Shown in pieces: positions 16,428 to 25,756 of a stretch of 64,000 nucleotides of DNA (the stretch's first letter is position 1; every line of letters begins with the position of its first letter). The stretch comes from Acidimicrobiales bacterium (GTDB taxonomy: Bacteria > Actinomycetota > Acidimicrobiia > Acidimicrobiales > SZUA-35). The stretch is taken from NCBI GenBank assembly GCA_028285495.1, contig JANQPB010000014.1:62001-126000 (forward strand). The letters run 5' to 3'. Position numbers and translations under genes: made by a program. The notes under the pieces were generated by a model that was not told where the DNA came from, searched no databases, and saw only the letters and a program-made list of their open reading frames with translations.

Positions 16428-17528
16428 GTGCTGTCGATCACCACTCCGGATCCGGCCTTCTGGGCCGGGAAGAAGGTCCTCGTCACCGGCCACACCGGCT
16501 TCAAGGGCACCTGGCTGTCGTTGTGGCTCGAGCGGCTGGGGGCCCAGGTCGCCGGCCTGGCCCTCGACCCGTCCACCGACCCGTCGATGTACCGGCTCGT
16601 CGGCAACGACGACGTGGTCGACTCGACGATCGGCGACGTCACCTACGCCGCGGCCGTCGGCGACGTGATGGCCCGGGTGCAGCCGGACGTCATCTTCCAC
16701 CTCGCCGCCCAGGTGCTGGTGCGACGCTCCTACGTCGATCCGATCGAGACGATCGCCACCAACGTCGTCGGGACGGCCAACGTGCTCAACGAGGCCCGCA
16801 ACGTCGACGGCCTGCAGGCGATCGTCGTGATCACCAGCGACAAGTGCTACGAGAACCGCGAGTGGCACTGGCCCTACCGGGAAGACGAGGCGATGGGCGG
16901 CCACGACCCCTACTCGGCCTCCAAGGGCTCGGCCGAGCTGATCACCTCGTCGATGCGCCGCTCCTTCTTCGCCGAGCCCGGCGCCGCCCTGATCGGGTCG
17001 GCCAGGGCCGGCAACGTGATCGGCGGCGGCGACTGGTCGGCCGACCGGTTGATCCCCGACATCGTCAAGGCGTTCGCCAAGGGCGACGAGGTCGTCATCC
17101 GCATGCCCGAGGCCATCCGTCCCTGGCAGCACGTGCTCGAGCCGTTGAGCGGCTACCTCGTGCTCGGCGAGCGCCTGGCCGGTGGCGACGCCATCGCCGC
17201 CGACGGTTGGAACTTCGGCCCGGCCGACGAGGACGCCAAGCCCGTCGGCTGGATGGTCGAGCAGATGGCCAAGCGATGGGGCGAGGGCGCCGGGTTCCGG
17301 ATCGAGCCGGACGGCGGGCCCCACGAGGCCAGGCTGCTGAAGCTCGACACATCGAAGGCCAACGCCGAGCTCGGTTGGCGCCGACGGATGACCCTCGACC
17401 AGGCCCTCGAGTGGGTCATCGACTGGTATCGGGCCCAGGTCGACGGCGGCGACATGCGCCAGCTCTCGCTCGACCAGATCGCGGCCTACGAGGCGCTGGC
17501 CTCCCCGGCCCCGCCCGTCTCGGCCTGA
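16428..17528 (+). CDS. rfbG: CDP-glucose 4,6-dehydratase
   Basis: 366 residues, the usual length, when started at GTG 16428. It converts CDP-glucose to CDP-4-keto-6-deoxyglucose with bound NAD. The Rossmann motif is VTGHTGFKGTWL. The active site is seen in VVITSDKCYEN and in YSASKGSAE (YxxxK). RPWQHVLEPLSGYL and WNFGP are signatures of this dehydratase. It stands apart from its partner rfbF, on the opposite strand. No RfbH-type 3-dehydrase is present in the window, so 3,6-dideoxyhexose formation is not supported; C-methylation fits better. Confidence 0.93.
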   Translation: MLSITTPDPAFWAGKKVLVTGHTGFKGTWLSLWLERLGAQVAGLALDPSTDPSMYRLVGNDDVVDSTIGDVTYAAAVGDVMARVQPDVIFHLAAQVLVRRSYVDPIETIATNVVGTANVLNEARNVDGLQAIVVITSDKCYENREWHWPYREDEAMGGHDPYSASKGSAELITSSMRRSFFAEPGAALIGSARAGNVIGGGDWSADRLIPDIVKAFAKGDEVVIRMPEAIRPWQHVLEPLSGYLVLGERLAGGDAIAADGWNFGPADEDAKPVGWMVEQMAKRWGEGAGFRIEPDGGPHEARLLKLDTSKANAELGWRRRMTLDQALEWVIDWYRAQVDGGDMRQLSLDQIAAYEALASPAPPVSA

Positions 17529-17825
17529 GGTCGGGGCGTCGGACCCGCCTCGTCGCCAGTTCCCATCGTGGGACACCTGCGGCCCCCGAGACCGGGCGGA
17601 TCGCAGCGCTCGGCCGGTCGGCCGGCTGCTACCGGTCCGGGGCCAGGGGCGCCGTCTGACGGATCGATGACAGCGCCCGCGCGCACTGAGTCGATCGACC
17701 CAGATCGACCGCACGAGGGGGCAATATCACCGTCGATTCACCCAAGCCCAACTCGTACCATGAGCGGCATCATGTTCTGGCGGGGCGGTTTTCTTCGTTC
17801 CTGATCGAAACCGGCGGGAGGGCTA

Positions 17826-19094
17826 GTGACGGTTACCTGGGCGCGCACGCGTCTCTCAAACGACGTTCCCGTGACGTCGCGAATCGTGGTGCACGACTTC
17901 TCGGGGCACCCCTTCCAGGTGCAGCTCGCTCGCGAGCTCGCCCGCCGTGGCCACGTGGCCACACACTTCTTCTGCCCGTCGTTCCAGACGCCGAAGGGCA
18001 ACGTCGGCGCCGACGACGGCTCGGGCAACTTCGACAGCGTGGCCATCCCGCTGTTCCGCCCGTTCGCCAAGTATTCCGGCGGCAAGCGCCTCGTCCAGGA
18101 GCTCGAGTACGGGATCCGGGCCGGCCGGGCCATCGCCAAGGCCAGGCCGGAGGTGGTGCTCACCGCCAACACCCCCCTGATCGCCGCCGTCGTCCTCCAG
18201 CTCATCCTGCTGGCCCGTCGCATCCCGATCGTGTTCTGGCAACAGGACGTCTACAGCGTGGCCATGGCCGGTCACCTCGAGCGGCGGGGCGGCCTGGTCG
18301 GCAAGCTGGTCGGCCGGGTGCTCATCTCGATGGAGAAGTGGCTGCTCCGCTCGAGCGACCAGGTCGTCGTCATCAGCTCCGACTTCCTCGACACGGTCGA
18401 GGACTGGGGCACCGACCTGGCCAGGGTCTCCGTCGTCGAGAACTGGGCACCGCTCGACGAGCTGCCCCTGCGGCCGCGACCGAACGCCTGGTCCGAGCGC
18501 CACGGCATCACCGACGAGACCGTCCTGCTGTACGCCGGTTCGCTCGGCCTCAAGCACGAGCCGTCGATCCTGCTCGAGCTGGCCCGGGCTTTCGAGGGCC
18601 GAAACGACGTGAAGATCGTCGTCGTCTCCGAGGGCCGTGGTGCCACCTGGCTCGAGCGGGAGAAGCGGCCGGAGGACAACCTCACGCTGCTCCCGTTCCA
18701 GGACTTCCAGGACATGCCCGACATGCTGGCGACCGCCGACGTGCTGCTGGTCCTGCTCGAGCCGGACGCCGGTGGGTTCTCGGTTCCGTCGAAGGTGCTG
18801 ACCTATCACTGCGCCGGCCGGCCCATACTGGGAGCCATGCCGGAAGAGAACCTCGCCGCTCGCATCATCACCCGCAACGGCAGCGGAGCCGTCGTCGCCC
18901 CCGGTGACGGTCAGATGTTCGCCTCCGAGGCCAAGCGCCTCGTCGAGGATCCGGAGCTCCGACACCAGATGGGCGCGGCCTCCCGCCGCTACGCGGTCGA
19001 GACCTTCGACCTCGAGGCCATCGGCGACAAGTTCGAGCCCGTCCTTCGGGCCGCCATGGGTCTGGGGAGCGAGTCCAGGGCCGACGCCGTCTGA
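17826..19094 (+). CDS. Family 4-type glycosyltransferase (WbuB-like)
   Basis: 422 residues from GTG with GGGAGG upstream. The N-terminal half has VVHDFSGHPFQVQLARELAR and a membrane-associated segment (TPLIAAVVLQLILLARRIPI), as in WbuB/WcaI-like transferases that act near the membrane. The donor domain has LLYAGSLGLKHEPSILLEL near residue 235 and VPSKVLTYHCAGRPILGAM near residue 320. It starts the plus-strand glycan run. The 297-base gap before it holds a possible -10 (TACCAT, 17756-17761) but no clear gene. Confidence 0.87.
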   Translation: MTVTWARTRLSNDVPVTSRIVVHDFSGHPFQVQLARELARRGHVATHFFCPSFQTPKGNVGADDGSGNFDSVAIPLFRPFAKYSGGKRLVQELEYGIRAGRAIAKARPEVVLTANTPLIAAVVLQLILLARRIPIVFWQQDVYSVAMAGHLERRGGLVGKLVGRVLISMEKWLLRSSDQVVVISSDFLDTVEDWGTDLARVSVVENWAPLDELPLRPRPNAWSERHGITDETVLLYAGSLGLKHEPSILLELARAFEGRNDVKIVVVSEGRGATWLEREKRPEDNLTLLPFQDFQDMPDMLATADVLLVLLEPDAGGFSVPSKVLTYHCAGRPILGAMPEENLAARIITRNGSGAVVAPGDGQMFASEAKRLVEDPELRHQMGAASRRYAVETFDLEAIGDKFEPVLRAAMGLGSESRADAV

Positions 19095-19121
19095 CGGCGC
19101 CACCGGTCGGCCGTCACCGCC

Positions 19122-20591
19122 GTGCTCCTCACCCTGCTCGTCGCCGGCCTGGCGCTCGGCGGGCTGCTGGCGTGGTTCGTCTCCCTGGAGGGACGCGACG
19201 AGCGCCACAAGATCTTCGTGATGCTGGTCATCGTGATGCTCGTCGAGGCCATGCTGGCCGGGCGGGCGGCCGAGGTGCCCCGGGGCATCCTGCGGCCGGT
19301 GATCGCCGGTCAGGACTTCCGGCCGCCTGACGCCATCATCGTCGCCGCCCTCGGGGCCAGGATCCTCCACCTCGGCAACACGTTCACCCGGCTGTCCGGC
19401 CTGTGGGCGGCGTTCCTGGCCATCTACGTGACATCGGCCCTCGTCGGCATCCTCAACGGCTTCAACACCGTCGAGGTGCTGTTCCAGGCCAAGGGCTCGT
19501 TCTACCTGCTCGGCGGGATGGCGATCGCCTCCGGCGCCGACCCGAAGCGCCTGGCCGACGGGCTGAGCCGCTTCTCGCTGGTCGCGGCCGGTGCGGCCAC
19601 GGCGGCCGTCCTCATGACCTTCGCCGGGGTCCGGCTGAGCTTCAGCCTGCCGGGCCAGCGCATCAACAGCCTCGGCGCCCTCAGCGCCGACTCGATCACG
19701 CTGCTGACGACCATCGGGGTCTTCACGGTGGTTGTCGAGGCCGTGCGGGAGGAGCGCCGATGGCCCCAGATCGCCGCCGGGCTCGTCCTGCTCATCAGCC
19801 CGATCGCCGGCACCCAACGGGCCTCGTACATGGTGCTGGTCGTCATGATCCTGGTCCTGTTGCTGCTGTTCTCGACGTCGACCTGGAAGCGGCGGTCGTC
19901 GGTGACCGTCGTCGAGGTGTCCCTCGTCGTCGCCGGCCTGATCGGCGCCGTCGGCCTCAACTTCGTGATCGCCGAGGGTGAACAGGTGGTCGCCCCGTTC
20001 GAGGAGGCCTTCACCGGCGCGGCCGAGCAGCGAAGCGCCGAGTCACGCTTCGGGTTGGCCGACCAGGCGGTCGACCGGATCCAGGAGCGACCGATCCTGG
20101 GCTGGGGCACCGGCGTCAAGGTGGTCCGCCAGGCCGAGTTCTCCAACCGCGAGGTCAACGCCGCAGCCCACAACCTGATCCTCGACATCGGCATGCGGGT
20201 CGGGATCACCGGTCTGCTGGTCTTCACCATCGCCTGCGTCGCCAGCGTGGCCACCGGCCTGGCCCTGTGGCGGCAGGCCCGAAGCGACGTGGTCGCCGCC
20301 GTCGCGGCGGCGGCAACGGTCTCGCTGATCGGCGTGCTGGCCAAGGGCATGGTCGAGCCGGCGCTCGACAAGTTCCGGCTGAGCCTGACCTTCGGGATCA
20401 GCATCGGGCTCATCATGGCGGCCCGGATGGCCGATGAACGGGGCGACGAACCCGACGAGACGCCAGACGACGGCGACGGCCGACACGAGGACGACGACGA
20501 GGACCTGATCGGCTTCCGGACCACCGTCGAGCTGATGTCGTGGGACGCCGCACCGCTCCCGAGCGACCACCGAGCACCGAGAGACCCGTGA
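19122..20591 (+). CDS. O-antigen ligase/polymerase-like membrane protein (Wzy_C type)
   Basis: 489 residues with about ten hydrophobic helices. The segment RPILGWGTGVKV, a short exported loop, then AAHNLILDIGMRVGITGLL (about 325-365) matches the Wzy_C/WaaL pattern, where the His is near the active site. The last 60 residues are hydrophilic and acidic. It should polymerise repeat units or ligate glycan to a carrier at the outer face of the membrane. It lies 27 bases after one glycosyltransferase and overlaps the next by four bases (GTGA). Confidence 0.85.
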   Translation: MLLTLLVAGLALGGLLAWFVSLEGRDERHKIFVMLVIVMLVEAMLAGRAAEVPRGILRPVIAGQDFRPPDAIIVAALGARILHLGNTFTRLSGLWAAFLAIYVTSALVGILNGFNTVEVLFQAKGSFYLLGGMAIASGADPKRLADGLSRFSLVAAGAATAAVLMTFAGVRLSFSLPGQRINSLGALSADSITLLTTIGVFTVVVEAVREERRWPQIAAGLVLLISPIAGTQRASYMVLVVMILVLLLLFSTSTWKRRSSVTVVEVSLVVAGLIGAVGLNFVIAEGEQVVAPFEEAFTGAAEQRSAESRFGLADQAVDRIQERPILGWGTGVKVVRQAEFSNREVNAAAHNLILDIGMRVGITGLLVFTIACVASVATGLALWRQARSDVVAAVAAAATVSLIGVLAKGMVEPALDKFRLSLTFGISIGLIMAARMADERGDEPDETPDDGDGRHEDDDEDLIGFRTTVELMSWDAAPLPSDHRAPRDP

Positions 20592-21514
20592 CCGAACGAC
20601 TGACGATCTGCACGCCGACCTACCTCAGACCCGAGGGCCTGAAGCGGCTCCTCGACGCCGTCGACGGCCTGCAGCCGGTCGACGGGATCGAGGTCCGGAT
20701 GGTGATCGTCGACAACGACCCCGAGCGATCGGCCGCCTGGGTCGACGGCCGTCTGGTCCAGGGCGAGCCGGTCGTGTACGCCCCCGAGCCACGGCGGGGC
20801 ATCACGTTCGCCCGGAACCGGGCCCTGGCCGAGGCAGCGGCCATCGACTCGCACTGGATCGCCTGGCTCGACGACGACGAGGCCCCCCGACCCGACTGGT
20901 TGACGTCGATCGTCGGCACCCAGCGCCGGACCGGCGCCGATGTGGTGTCGGGGCCGTCCGAGCCGATCTACGAGCCGGACGCCGAGCGCTGGATCATCGA
21001 GACCGGTGCCTTCGAGCGGGACCGGTTCGAGACCGATGCCCCCTACCCGTTCTTCCACACCAGGACCTCCGGCGTGGTCCACCGGGCCGACATCGTGCCG
21101 GACGAGGGCTTCGACGACCGCCTCGCCCTCACCGGCGGCGAGGATCGGGTGTTCTTCACCCGCATCCACCGGGCCGGTCACGAGTTCAGGTGGGACGACG
21201 GGGCTGTCGTCGACGAGTGGGTGCCGACCAGTCGGGTCCAGATCGGCTGGCTGGTCCGCCGCTGGTTCCGAACGGGCGTGACCAGGAGCCTGACCCTGCT
21301 GTACCTCGACGACCCACCCTGGTCCCGTCGGCTGCGGCGGGTGGCCGGCGGTACGCTGATGGCGGGCTCGGGCCTGTTGACGACGGTCGGGGCCATCCCC
21401 GGGGGTCGCAGTCGGGTCCTGGCGGCCTTCCGCCGGTTCCTGCTCGGAATCGGCGCAGCCTGGGGTGCGCTCGGGCTCGGATTCGAGGAGTACCGGGAGG
21501 TCCACGGGCAATGA
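20588..21514 (+). CDS. Family 2-type glycosyltransferase
   Basis: 308 residues from the overlapping GTG. LTICTPTYLRPEGLKRLLDA starts the GT-A fold, MVIVDNDPERSA follows, and WLDDDEAPRP near residue 97 is the DXD region. GGEDRVFFTRIH near residue 182 is the acceptor-side motif. Paralogous to the gene at 753, with the same opening and the EYREVHG ending, which suggests duplication within this locus. The start and stop overlap both neighbours, so translation is coupled with the polymerase and a sulfotransferase. Confidence 0.88.
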   Translation: MTERLTICTPTYLRPEGLKRLLDAVDGLQPVDGIEVRMVIVDNDPERSAAWVDGRLVQGEPVVYAPEPRRGITFARNRALAEAAAIDSHWIAWLDDDEAPRPDWLTSIVGTQRRTGADVVSGPSEPIYEPDAERWIIETGAFERDRFETDAPYPFFHTRTSGVVHRADIVPDEGFDDRLALTGGEDRVFFTRIHRAGHEFRWDDGAVVDEWVPTSRVQIGWLVRRWFRTGVTRSLTLLYLDDPPWSRRLRRVAGGTLMAGSGLLTTVGAIPGGRSRVLAAFRRFLLGIGAAWGALGLGFEEYREVHGQ

Positions 21515-22503
21515 CGACACAGCCGACCAACGAGCCGCCGGCCGGCTCACCGGAGGCCCGGGAGGCCGACGGGCGCTACCCGGCGGGGCCGCCGGTGTTC
21601 ATCCTCGGGATGCTGCAGCGCACCGGGACCAACCACCTGTGGGACCTGTTCGGGCTCCACCCCGACGTCGAGCTGCTGCAACCGGTGTTCGAGGACCACC
21701 TGGTCCGCTGGTCGCCCCACCTCCTGGCCTACGTCGAGGACGTGACCCGCTGCTGGTCGCCGGAGTGGGAGGTCCCCGAGTCCGAGGGGACCGCCCTGGC
21801 CGCATCGGTCGGCCGTGGCGTCGTCGACTGGCTGGCCGACCGCTCCGACCGACGGGTGGTGACCAAGATGCCAAGCGTCGAGTCGGCGAGCCACTACTTC
21901 GAGCTGTTCGCCGACTGCCCGCTCGTCGTCATCGTGCGAGACGGCCGCAGCGTGTCGGAGTCGGGGGTCCGCAGCTTCGGCTGGAGCTACGAGCGGGCGT
22001 TCCGGCGGTGGGACGCCGCGGCCAGGATCGTGCTCGACCTCCAGGAGCGGCACCGGGACCGGCCCGGCTTGGCCGTCGTCCGCTACGAGGACATCATCGA
22101 GAAGCCGGGCGAGGTCATGCGCCAGCTGTGCCTCACCACCGGCCTCGATCCCGAGCGCTACCCGTTCGACGAGATCGAGCGCCTGCCGGTGCGTGGCTCG
22201 TCGACCCTGCGGAGCGAGGGGGGCGAGGAGGCGATCCACTGGACGCCGGTCGAGCGGAGCGACTCGTTCAACCCGAAGGAGCGGTGGCGTGACTGGAGCC
22301 CGCACGTGCACCGGCGGTTCACCGCGGTGGCCGGCCAGTCGCAGCGGGCGCTCGGCTACGACCTCGAGCCGGTGGCCGGCCGGGACACGCCGGCCGAGCA
22401 GGCCAGGGACCTGCGTGACCACCTCGACGTCCGCTGGCGCGAGGTCAGGGTGAAGTTGGGTCGGGCCAGGCGGGCGGTCCGCCGGGTGCACGGACGGGTC
22501 TGA
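21511..22503 (+). CDS. Sulfotransferase (PAPS-dependent)
   Basis: 330 residues from ATG overlapping the glycosyltransferase stop (ATGA). The phosphosulfate loop is VFILGMLQRTGTNHLWDLF at about 28-46. LVVIVRDGRSVSESGV near residue 145 is the 3'-phosphate motif, and VVRYEDIIEKPGEVM follows. The C-terminus (about 290-330) is very basic. One of three sulfotransferases on the plus-strand half of the locus. Confidence 0.83.
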   Translation: MTTQPTNEPPAGSPEAREADGRYPAGPPVFILGMLQRTGTNHLWDLFGLHPDVELLQPVFEDHLVRWSPHLLAYVEDVTRCWSPEWEVPESEGTALAASVGRGVVDWLADRSDRRVVTKMPSVESASHYFELFADCPLVVIVRDGRSVSESGVRSFGWSYERAFRRWDAAARIVLDLQERHRDRPGLAVVRYEDIIEKPGEVMRQLCLTTGLDPERYPFDEIERLPVRGSSTLRSEGGEEAIHWTPVERSDSFNPKERWRDWSPHVHRRFTAVAGQSQRALGYDLEPVAGRDTPAEQARDLRDHLDVRWREVRVKLGRARRAVRRVHGRV

Positions 22504-22575
22504 CGGGTCGACCCCGCACGATCGGGTCGAGACGGCCTCCAGGACGCAAGGAACGACGAGAGGGAAGCTGAGCAG

Positions 22576-23427
22576 ATGAGCGAACCCAGCACCGGCGCCG
22601 CCGGATCGACCGCCGGGCGACTGCCCGACTGGATCATGATCGGGGCCATGAAGTCGGCCACCAGCAGCCTGCACCGCTACCTGGCCGAGCACCCGCATGT
22701 GGCGACCTCGACGCCGAAGGAGCTCGACTTCTTCGTCGAGCACCGCTACCGCGAGCTCGGCATCGACTGGTACCGCCAGCAGTTCGACGACCCGCCCGGG
22801 GCGCTGGTCGCCGGCGAGTCGTCGGTCAACTACACGAAGTGCCACGAGTTCCCCGGGGTGGCCGAGCGGATGCACCGCCACGTCCCCGACGCCAAGCTCA
22901 TCTACGTGCTGCGTGACCCGATCTCGCGGATCGAGTCGCACTGGGTCCACTCGGTCGGGGCCGGTAAGTGGCGGGGCGACTTCGCCTCGGCCGTCGCCGA
23001 CCCGGACGGCTCGACCATGGTCCAGACCTCGTGTTACTGGACCCAGATCGAGCAGTACCTGGCCCACTACGACACCGGCCAGATCAAGGTCATGTCGTAC
23101 GAGGAGGTGTCGGCCGACCCCAACGGCGCCGTCCGGGAGATCCTGACCTATCTCGACCTCGACCCGGACTGGACCCACCCGCTCATCGGGAAGCGGATCC
23201 ACGACAGCAAGCGCAAGATGCGGCCGAACCGGCTCGGCCTGCTGCTGTGGGAGGATCGGGTCCGCCGGCGCCGGCTGCGCAAGTGGCTGCCGTGGCTGGT
23301 GGCGACGCCGATCGAGAAGCCGGTCTGGGACCCGGCCGACCGGGCCAGGATCGCCGAGTACCTCGCCCCGGAGATGGACAAGATCCGGAGCTACGCCGGC
23401 AAGGACTTCGCCGAGTGGCAGATCTGA
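22576..23427 (+). CDS. Heparan-sulfate-type sulfotransferase
   Basis: 283 residues. WIMIGAMKSATSSLHRYL (about 18-35) is the PAPS-binding loop, STPKELDFFVEH is the position of the catalytic Lys-Glu region, LIYVLRDPISRIESHWVH is the 3'-phosphate motif, and MSYEEVSADPNGA follows. Length and motifs are close to bacterial homologues of heparan sulfate O/N-sulfotransferases. GAGAGGGA precedes the ATG. The gap to the previous gene is 72 bases. Confidence 0.87.
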   Translation: MSEPSTGAAGSTAGRLPDWIMIGAMKSATSSLHRYLAEHPHVATSTPKELDFFVEHRYRELGIDWYRQQFDDPPGALVAGESSVNYTKCHEFPGVAERMHRHVPDAKLIYVLRDPISRIESHWVHSVGAGKWRGDFASAVADPDGSTMVQTSCYWTQIEQYLAHYDTGQIKVMSYEEVSADPNGAVREILTYLDLDPDWTHPLIGKRIHDSKRKMRPNRLGLLLWEDRVRRRRLRKWLPWLVATPIEKPVWDPADRARIAEYLAPEMDKIRSYAGKDFAEWQI

Positions 23428-24383
23428 GCGCCGGTCCAGCGCCGTCGGCCGGCGACGCAGCGCCGGACGATCCGGCCGCCGATCCCCATCACCCGGATCG
23501 GCCCGATCGGCCGGCGTCGCCGATGGTCACGATCGGCCTGCCGGTCTACAACGGCGAGCGCTTCCTCGAGCGCTCGCTCCGCAGCGTGCTCGAGCAGACC
23601 TGGACCGACCTGGAGCTGGTCGTGTCGGACAACGGGTCGACCGATCGCAGCATGGACATCGTGCGCGAGGTGGCCGGCGGCGACCCCCGGGTCACGATCG
23701 TGGCCAGCGCCACCAACCGCGGCGCGGCCTGGAACTACAACAACACCCTGGCCAACGCCAGGGGCCGCTACTTCCGCTGGCACGCCGACGACGACTGGTT
23801 CGAGCCGACCCTGATCGCCAAGCTGGTCGAGGCGCTCGAGGCCGACCCGGACGCCGTCGTCGCCCACAGCTGGACCCGCTTCGTCGACGACGACGGGGCG
23901 ACCACCCGGGAATTCCCCGACGACCTCGGCGTCGACTCGCCCAGGGCCGACCAGCGGCTGGAGCGGGCCGTGGTCAACCTGACGTACTGCAATCCGGTGT
24001 TCGGGCTGATCCGGACCGACGTGCTCCGGGGGACGGCCCGGATCGCCAGCTTCCCCGGCTCCGATGCCACCCTGCTCTACGAGCTGGCCCTCAACGGCCC
24101 GTTCGCCGTCGTCCCCGAGCTGCTCTACAACCGCCGGCCTGGCAATTCGATCAAGACCAACAACTCGATGAAGGCCGTGGCCGAGTGGTTCTCGCCGACC
24201 GGGAGCGGCGGCCGCTTCCCGGCGCTGGCCCAGTTCAACGAGACGATCCGGGCCATCAGGCGGGCCCCGCTGTCGCCGGGCGAGCGGGCGCGCTGCGCAG
24301 CGACGTTCGTCCGCCACTGGCCGATCGACTACGCCCGCAAGTCTCGGCGCCGGGCCCGTCGTCGCCGCCGACGGGCGGGCTGA
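23415..24383 (+). CDS. Family 2-type glycosyltransferase
   Basis: 322 residues if started at GTG 23415, which overlaps the sulfotransferase end and has AAGGA upstream; ATG 23523 (MVTIGLPVYNG) is the alternative and would remove a Pro/Asp-rich N-terminus. IGLPVYNGERFLERSL starts the fold, VVSDNGSTDRS follows, and WHADDDWFEP carries the DXD. The C-terminal 20 residues are Arg-rich. Its stop overlaps the next start (TGATG). Confidence 0.86.
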   Translation: MADLSAGPAPSAGDAAPDDPAADPHHPDRPDRPASPMVTIGLPVYNGERFLERSLRSVLEQTWTDLELVVSDNGSTDRSMDIVREVAGGDPRVTIVASATNRGAAWNYNNTLANARGRYFRWHADDDWFEPTLIAKLVEALEADPDAVVAHSWTRFVDDDGATTREFPDDLGVDSPRADQRLERAVVNLTYCNPVFGLIRTDVLRGTARIASFPGSDATLLYELALNGPFAVVPELLYNRRPGNSIKTNNSMKAVAEWFSPTGSGGRFPALAQFNETIRAIRRAPLSPGERARCAATFVRHWPIDYARKSRRRARRRRRRAG

Positions 24384-25711
24384 TGGCCGACGACGCCGGC
24401 GACACCGGCGGCGAGCGCCGGATCGGTGAGGGAGCCGGCGGTCGCCCCCGCTGGCTGTGGATCTCGGCCGAGGTGGCCGAGGAGCTCAACACCGGGCTGC
24501 TCGTGTACTCGGCCGGGCTGTCCGGTGCGGTTGCCCGGGCCGGGATCGACGTCACCATGGTGGCGATCGGGCCGGCCTCGGCGGCCCGCGACGGCGTGAC
24601 CCTGCACCCCGTCGCCGGGGCGCTGCGGGGCGGGCCGGCCAGCCTCGTCTCGCCGCTGCCGAACCTGAGCTACGCCAGCGCCACCCCGGCGATGCGCCGC
24701 GAGGTCGGGCGGCTGATCGACCGGGGCGGCTGGGATGCGATCGTCATCGACCACCTGCAGGTGGCCTGGGTGATCGACCTGCTCCCCGACCCGGACGATC
24801 GCACCGGCAACCATCGCACCCCGGTGGTGTTCGTGACCCACAACCACGAAGGCTCGATGCGCCGGGAGGTCGCCGGCGAGCTGCCGCTGACCAGCCCCCG
24901 CGGCCTCGCCCTGCGGCTCGACGCCGTCAAGGCCGGGCGGCTGGAGCGGCGGGCACTGGCTCGGGCGGACGTCGTCACCTCGATCACGGCGGCCGACCAG
25001 CAGCGGTTCCGGGCCGACCTGGCGTCGATGGCCGGTGGCGGCGAGCCCGGCGCCCGGCCAACCCGCCACGTCGTGGCCACGCCGGGCTGGTCCGGCCGGT
25101 TCCCCGACCACGTGCCCCCGATGGCCGACCGTCCCCGCCGCATCGGGATCCTCGGCAGCTTCGCCTGGCACGTCAAGCAGGAGAACCTGCTCCGCTTCGT
25201 CCGGGGCGCCGGGCCGACGCTCGAGCGGGCCGGGATCGAGCTGGTCGTCGCCGGCACGGTCCCCGATCCCTTCCGCCGGGAGCTCGAGGGCATCTCGTCG
25301 AGCGTCCGCTGCGAGGGTTGGGTCGACTCGATCCCCGACTTCCTCGGGACCTGCCGGATCGGCGTGGTGGCCGAGCCGCTCGGCGGCGGGTTCAAGCTCA
25401 AGTCGCTCGACTACGTCGCCCTCCGTGTCCCGATCGGGGCCACCACCGGCAGCGTGACCGGGCTCCCCCTGACCGACGGCGTGTCGATGTTCGAGGCTCC
25501 GACCGAGACCGCCCTCGGCGAGCTCCTGGCCCGGGTCATCGACCACACGGACGAGCTGACGGCCGTGGCCACTAGGGCTTTTTCCTCATGTGAACCGACC
25601 CTCCTCTGGGCCGAACAGGTAAAGTTGCTCACGGAAGCTGTCGATACGGTTACAGACCAACTGGATCGGCCATGCTTCCACGGACCCCACGGCGGGTCGC
25701 AGCGGGCCTGA
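24383..25711 (+). CDS. GT-B fold glycosyltransferase
   Basis: 442 residues. The N-terminal half has LWISAEVAEELNTGLLVYS and VIDHLQVAWVIDLL; VVFVTHNHEGSMRREVA is typical of the acceptor domain. The C-terminal half has IGILGSFAWHVKQENLLRF, then VVAGTVPDPF and GFKLKSLDYVALRVPIGAT, matching the donor-site region of family 1/4-like enzymes. The final stretch includes low-GC codons unlike its neighbours (around 25572-25640). Donor unknown. Confidence 0.8.
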   Translation: MADDAGDTGGERRIGEGAGGRPRWLWISAEVAEELNTGLLVYSAGLSGAVARAGIDVTMVAIGPASAARDGVTLHPVAGALRGGPASLVSPLPNLSYASATPAMRREVGRLIDRGGWDAIVIDHLQVAWVIDLLPDPDDRTGNHRTPVVFVTHNHEGSMRREVAGELPLTSPRGLALRLDAVKAGRLERRALARADVVTSITAADQQRFRADLASMAGGGEPGARPTRHVVATPGWSGRFPDHVPPMADRPRRIGILGSFAWHVKQENLLRFVRGAGPTLERAGIELVVAGTVPDPFRRELEGISSSVRCEGWVDSIPDFLGTCRIGVVAEPLGGGFKLKSLDYVALRVPIGATTGSVTGLPLTDGVSMFEAPTETALGELLARVIDHTDELTAVATRAFSSCEPTLLWAEQVKLLTEAVDTVTDQLDRPCFHGPHGGSQRA

Positions 25712-25756
25712 GCAATCTGGTGTCCCATCGCGGAGCGACACCGGAGAGGAGAACTG

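Noticed and set aside
15396..17714. 772-codon minus-strand frame across rfbG
   Set aside because: Only the part from ATG 16259 to 15396 has a membrane helix and normal composition; the rest is antisense to rfbG.
17529..17825. Possible small gene or RNA in the longest gap
   Set aside because: Only a GC-rich inverted repeat and a weak -10 (TACCAT) were seen; no open frame with a start signal and no conserved RNA shape could be recognised.
17856..19817. 653-codon minus-strand frame opposite a glycosyltransferase and polymerase
   Set aside because: Composition is typical of an antisense shadow and the plus strand carries clear family motifs.
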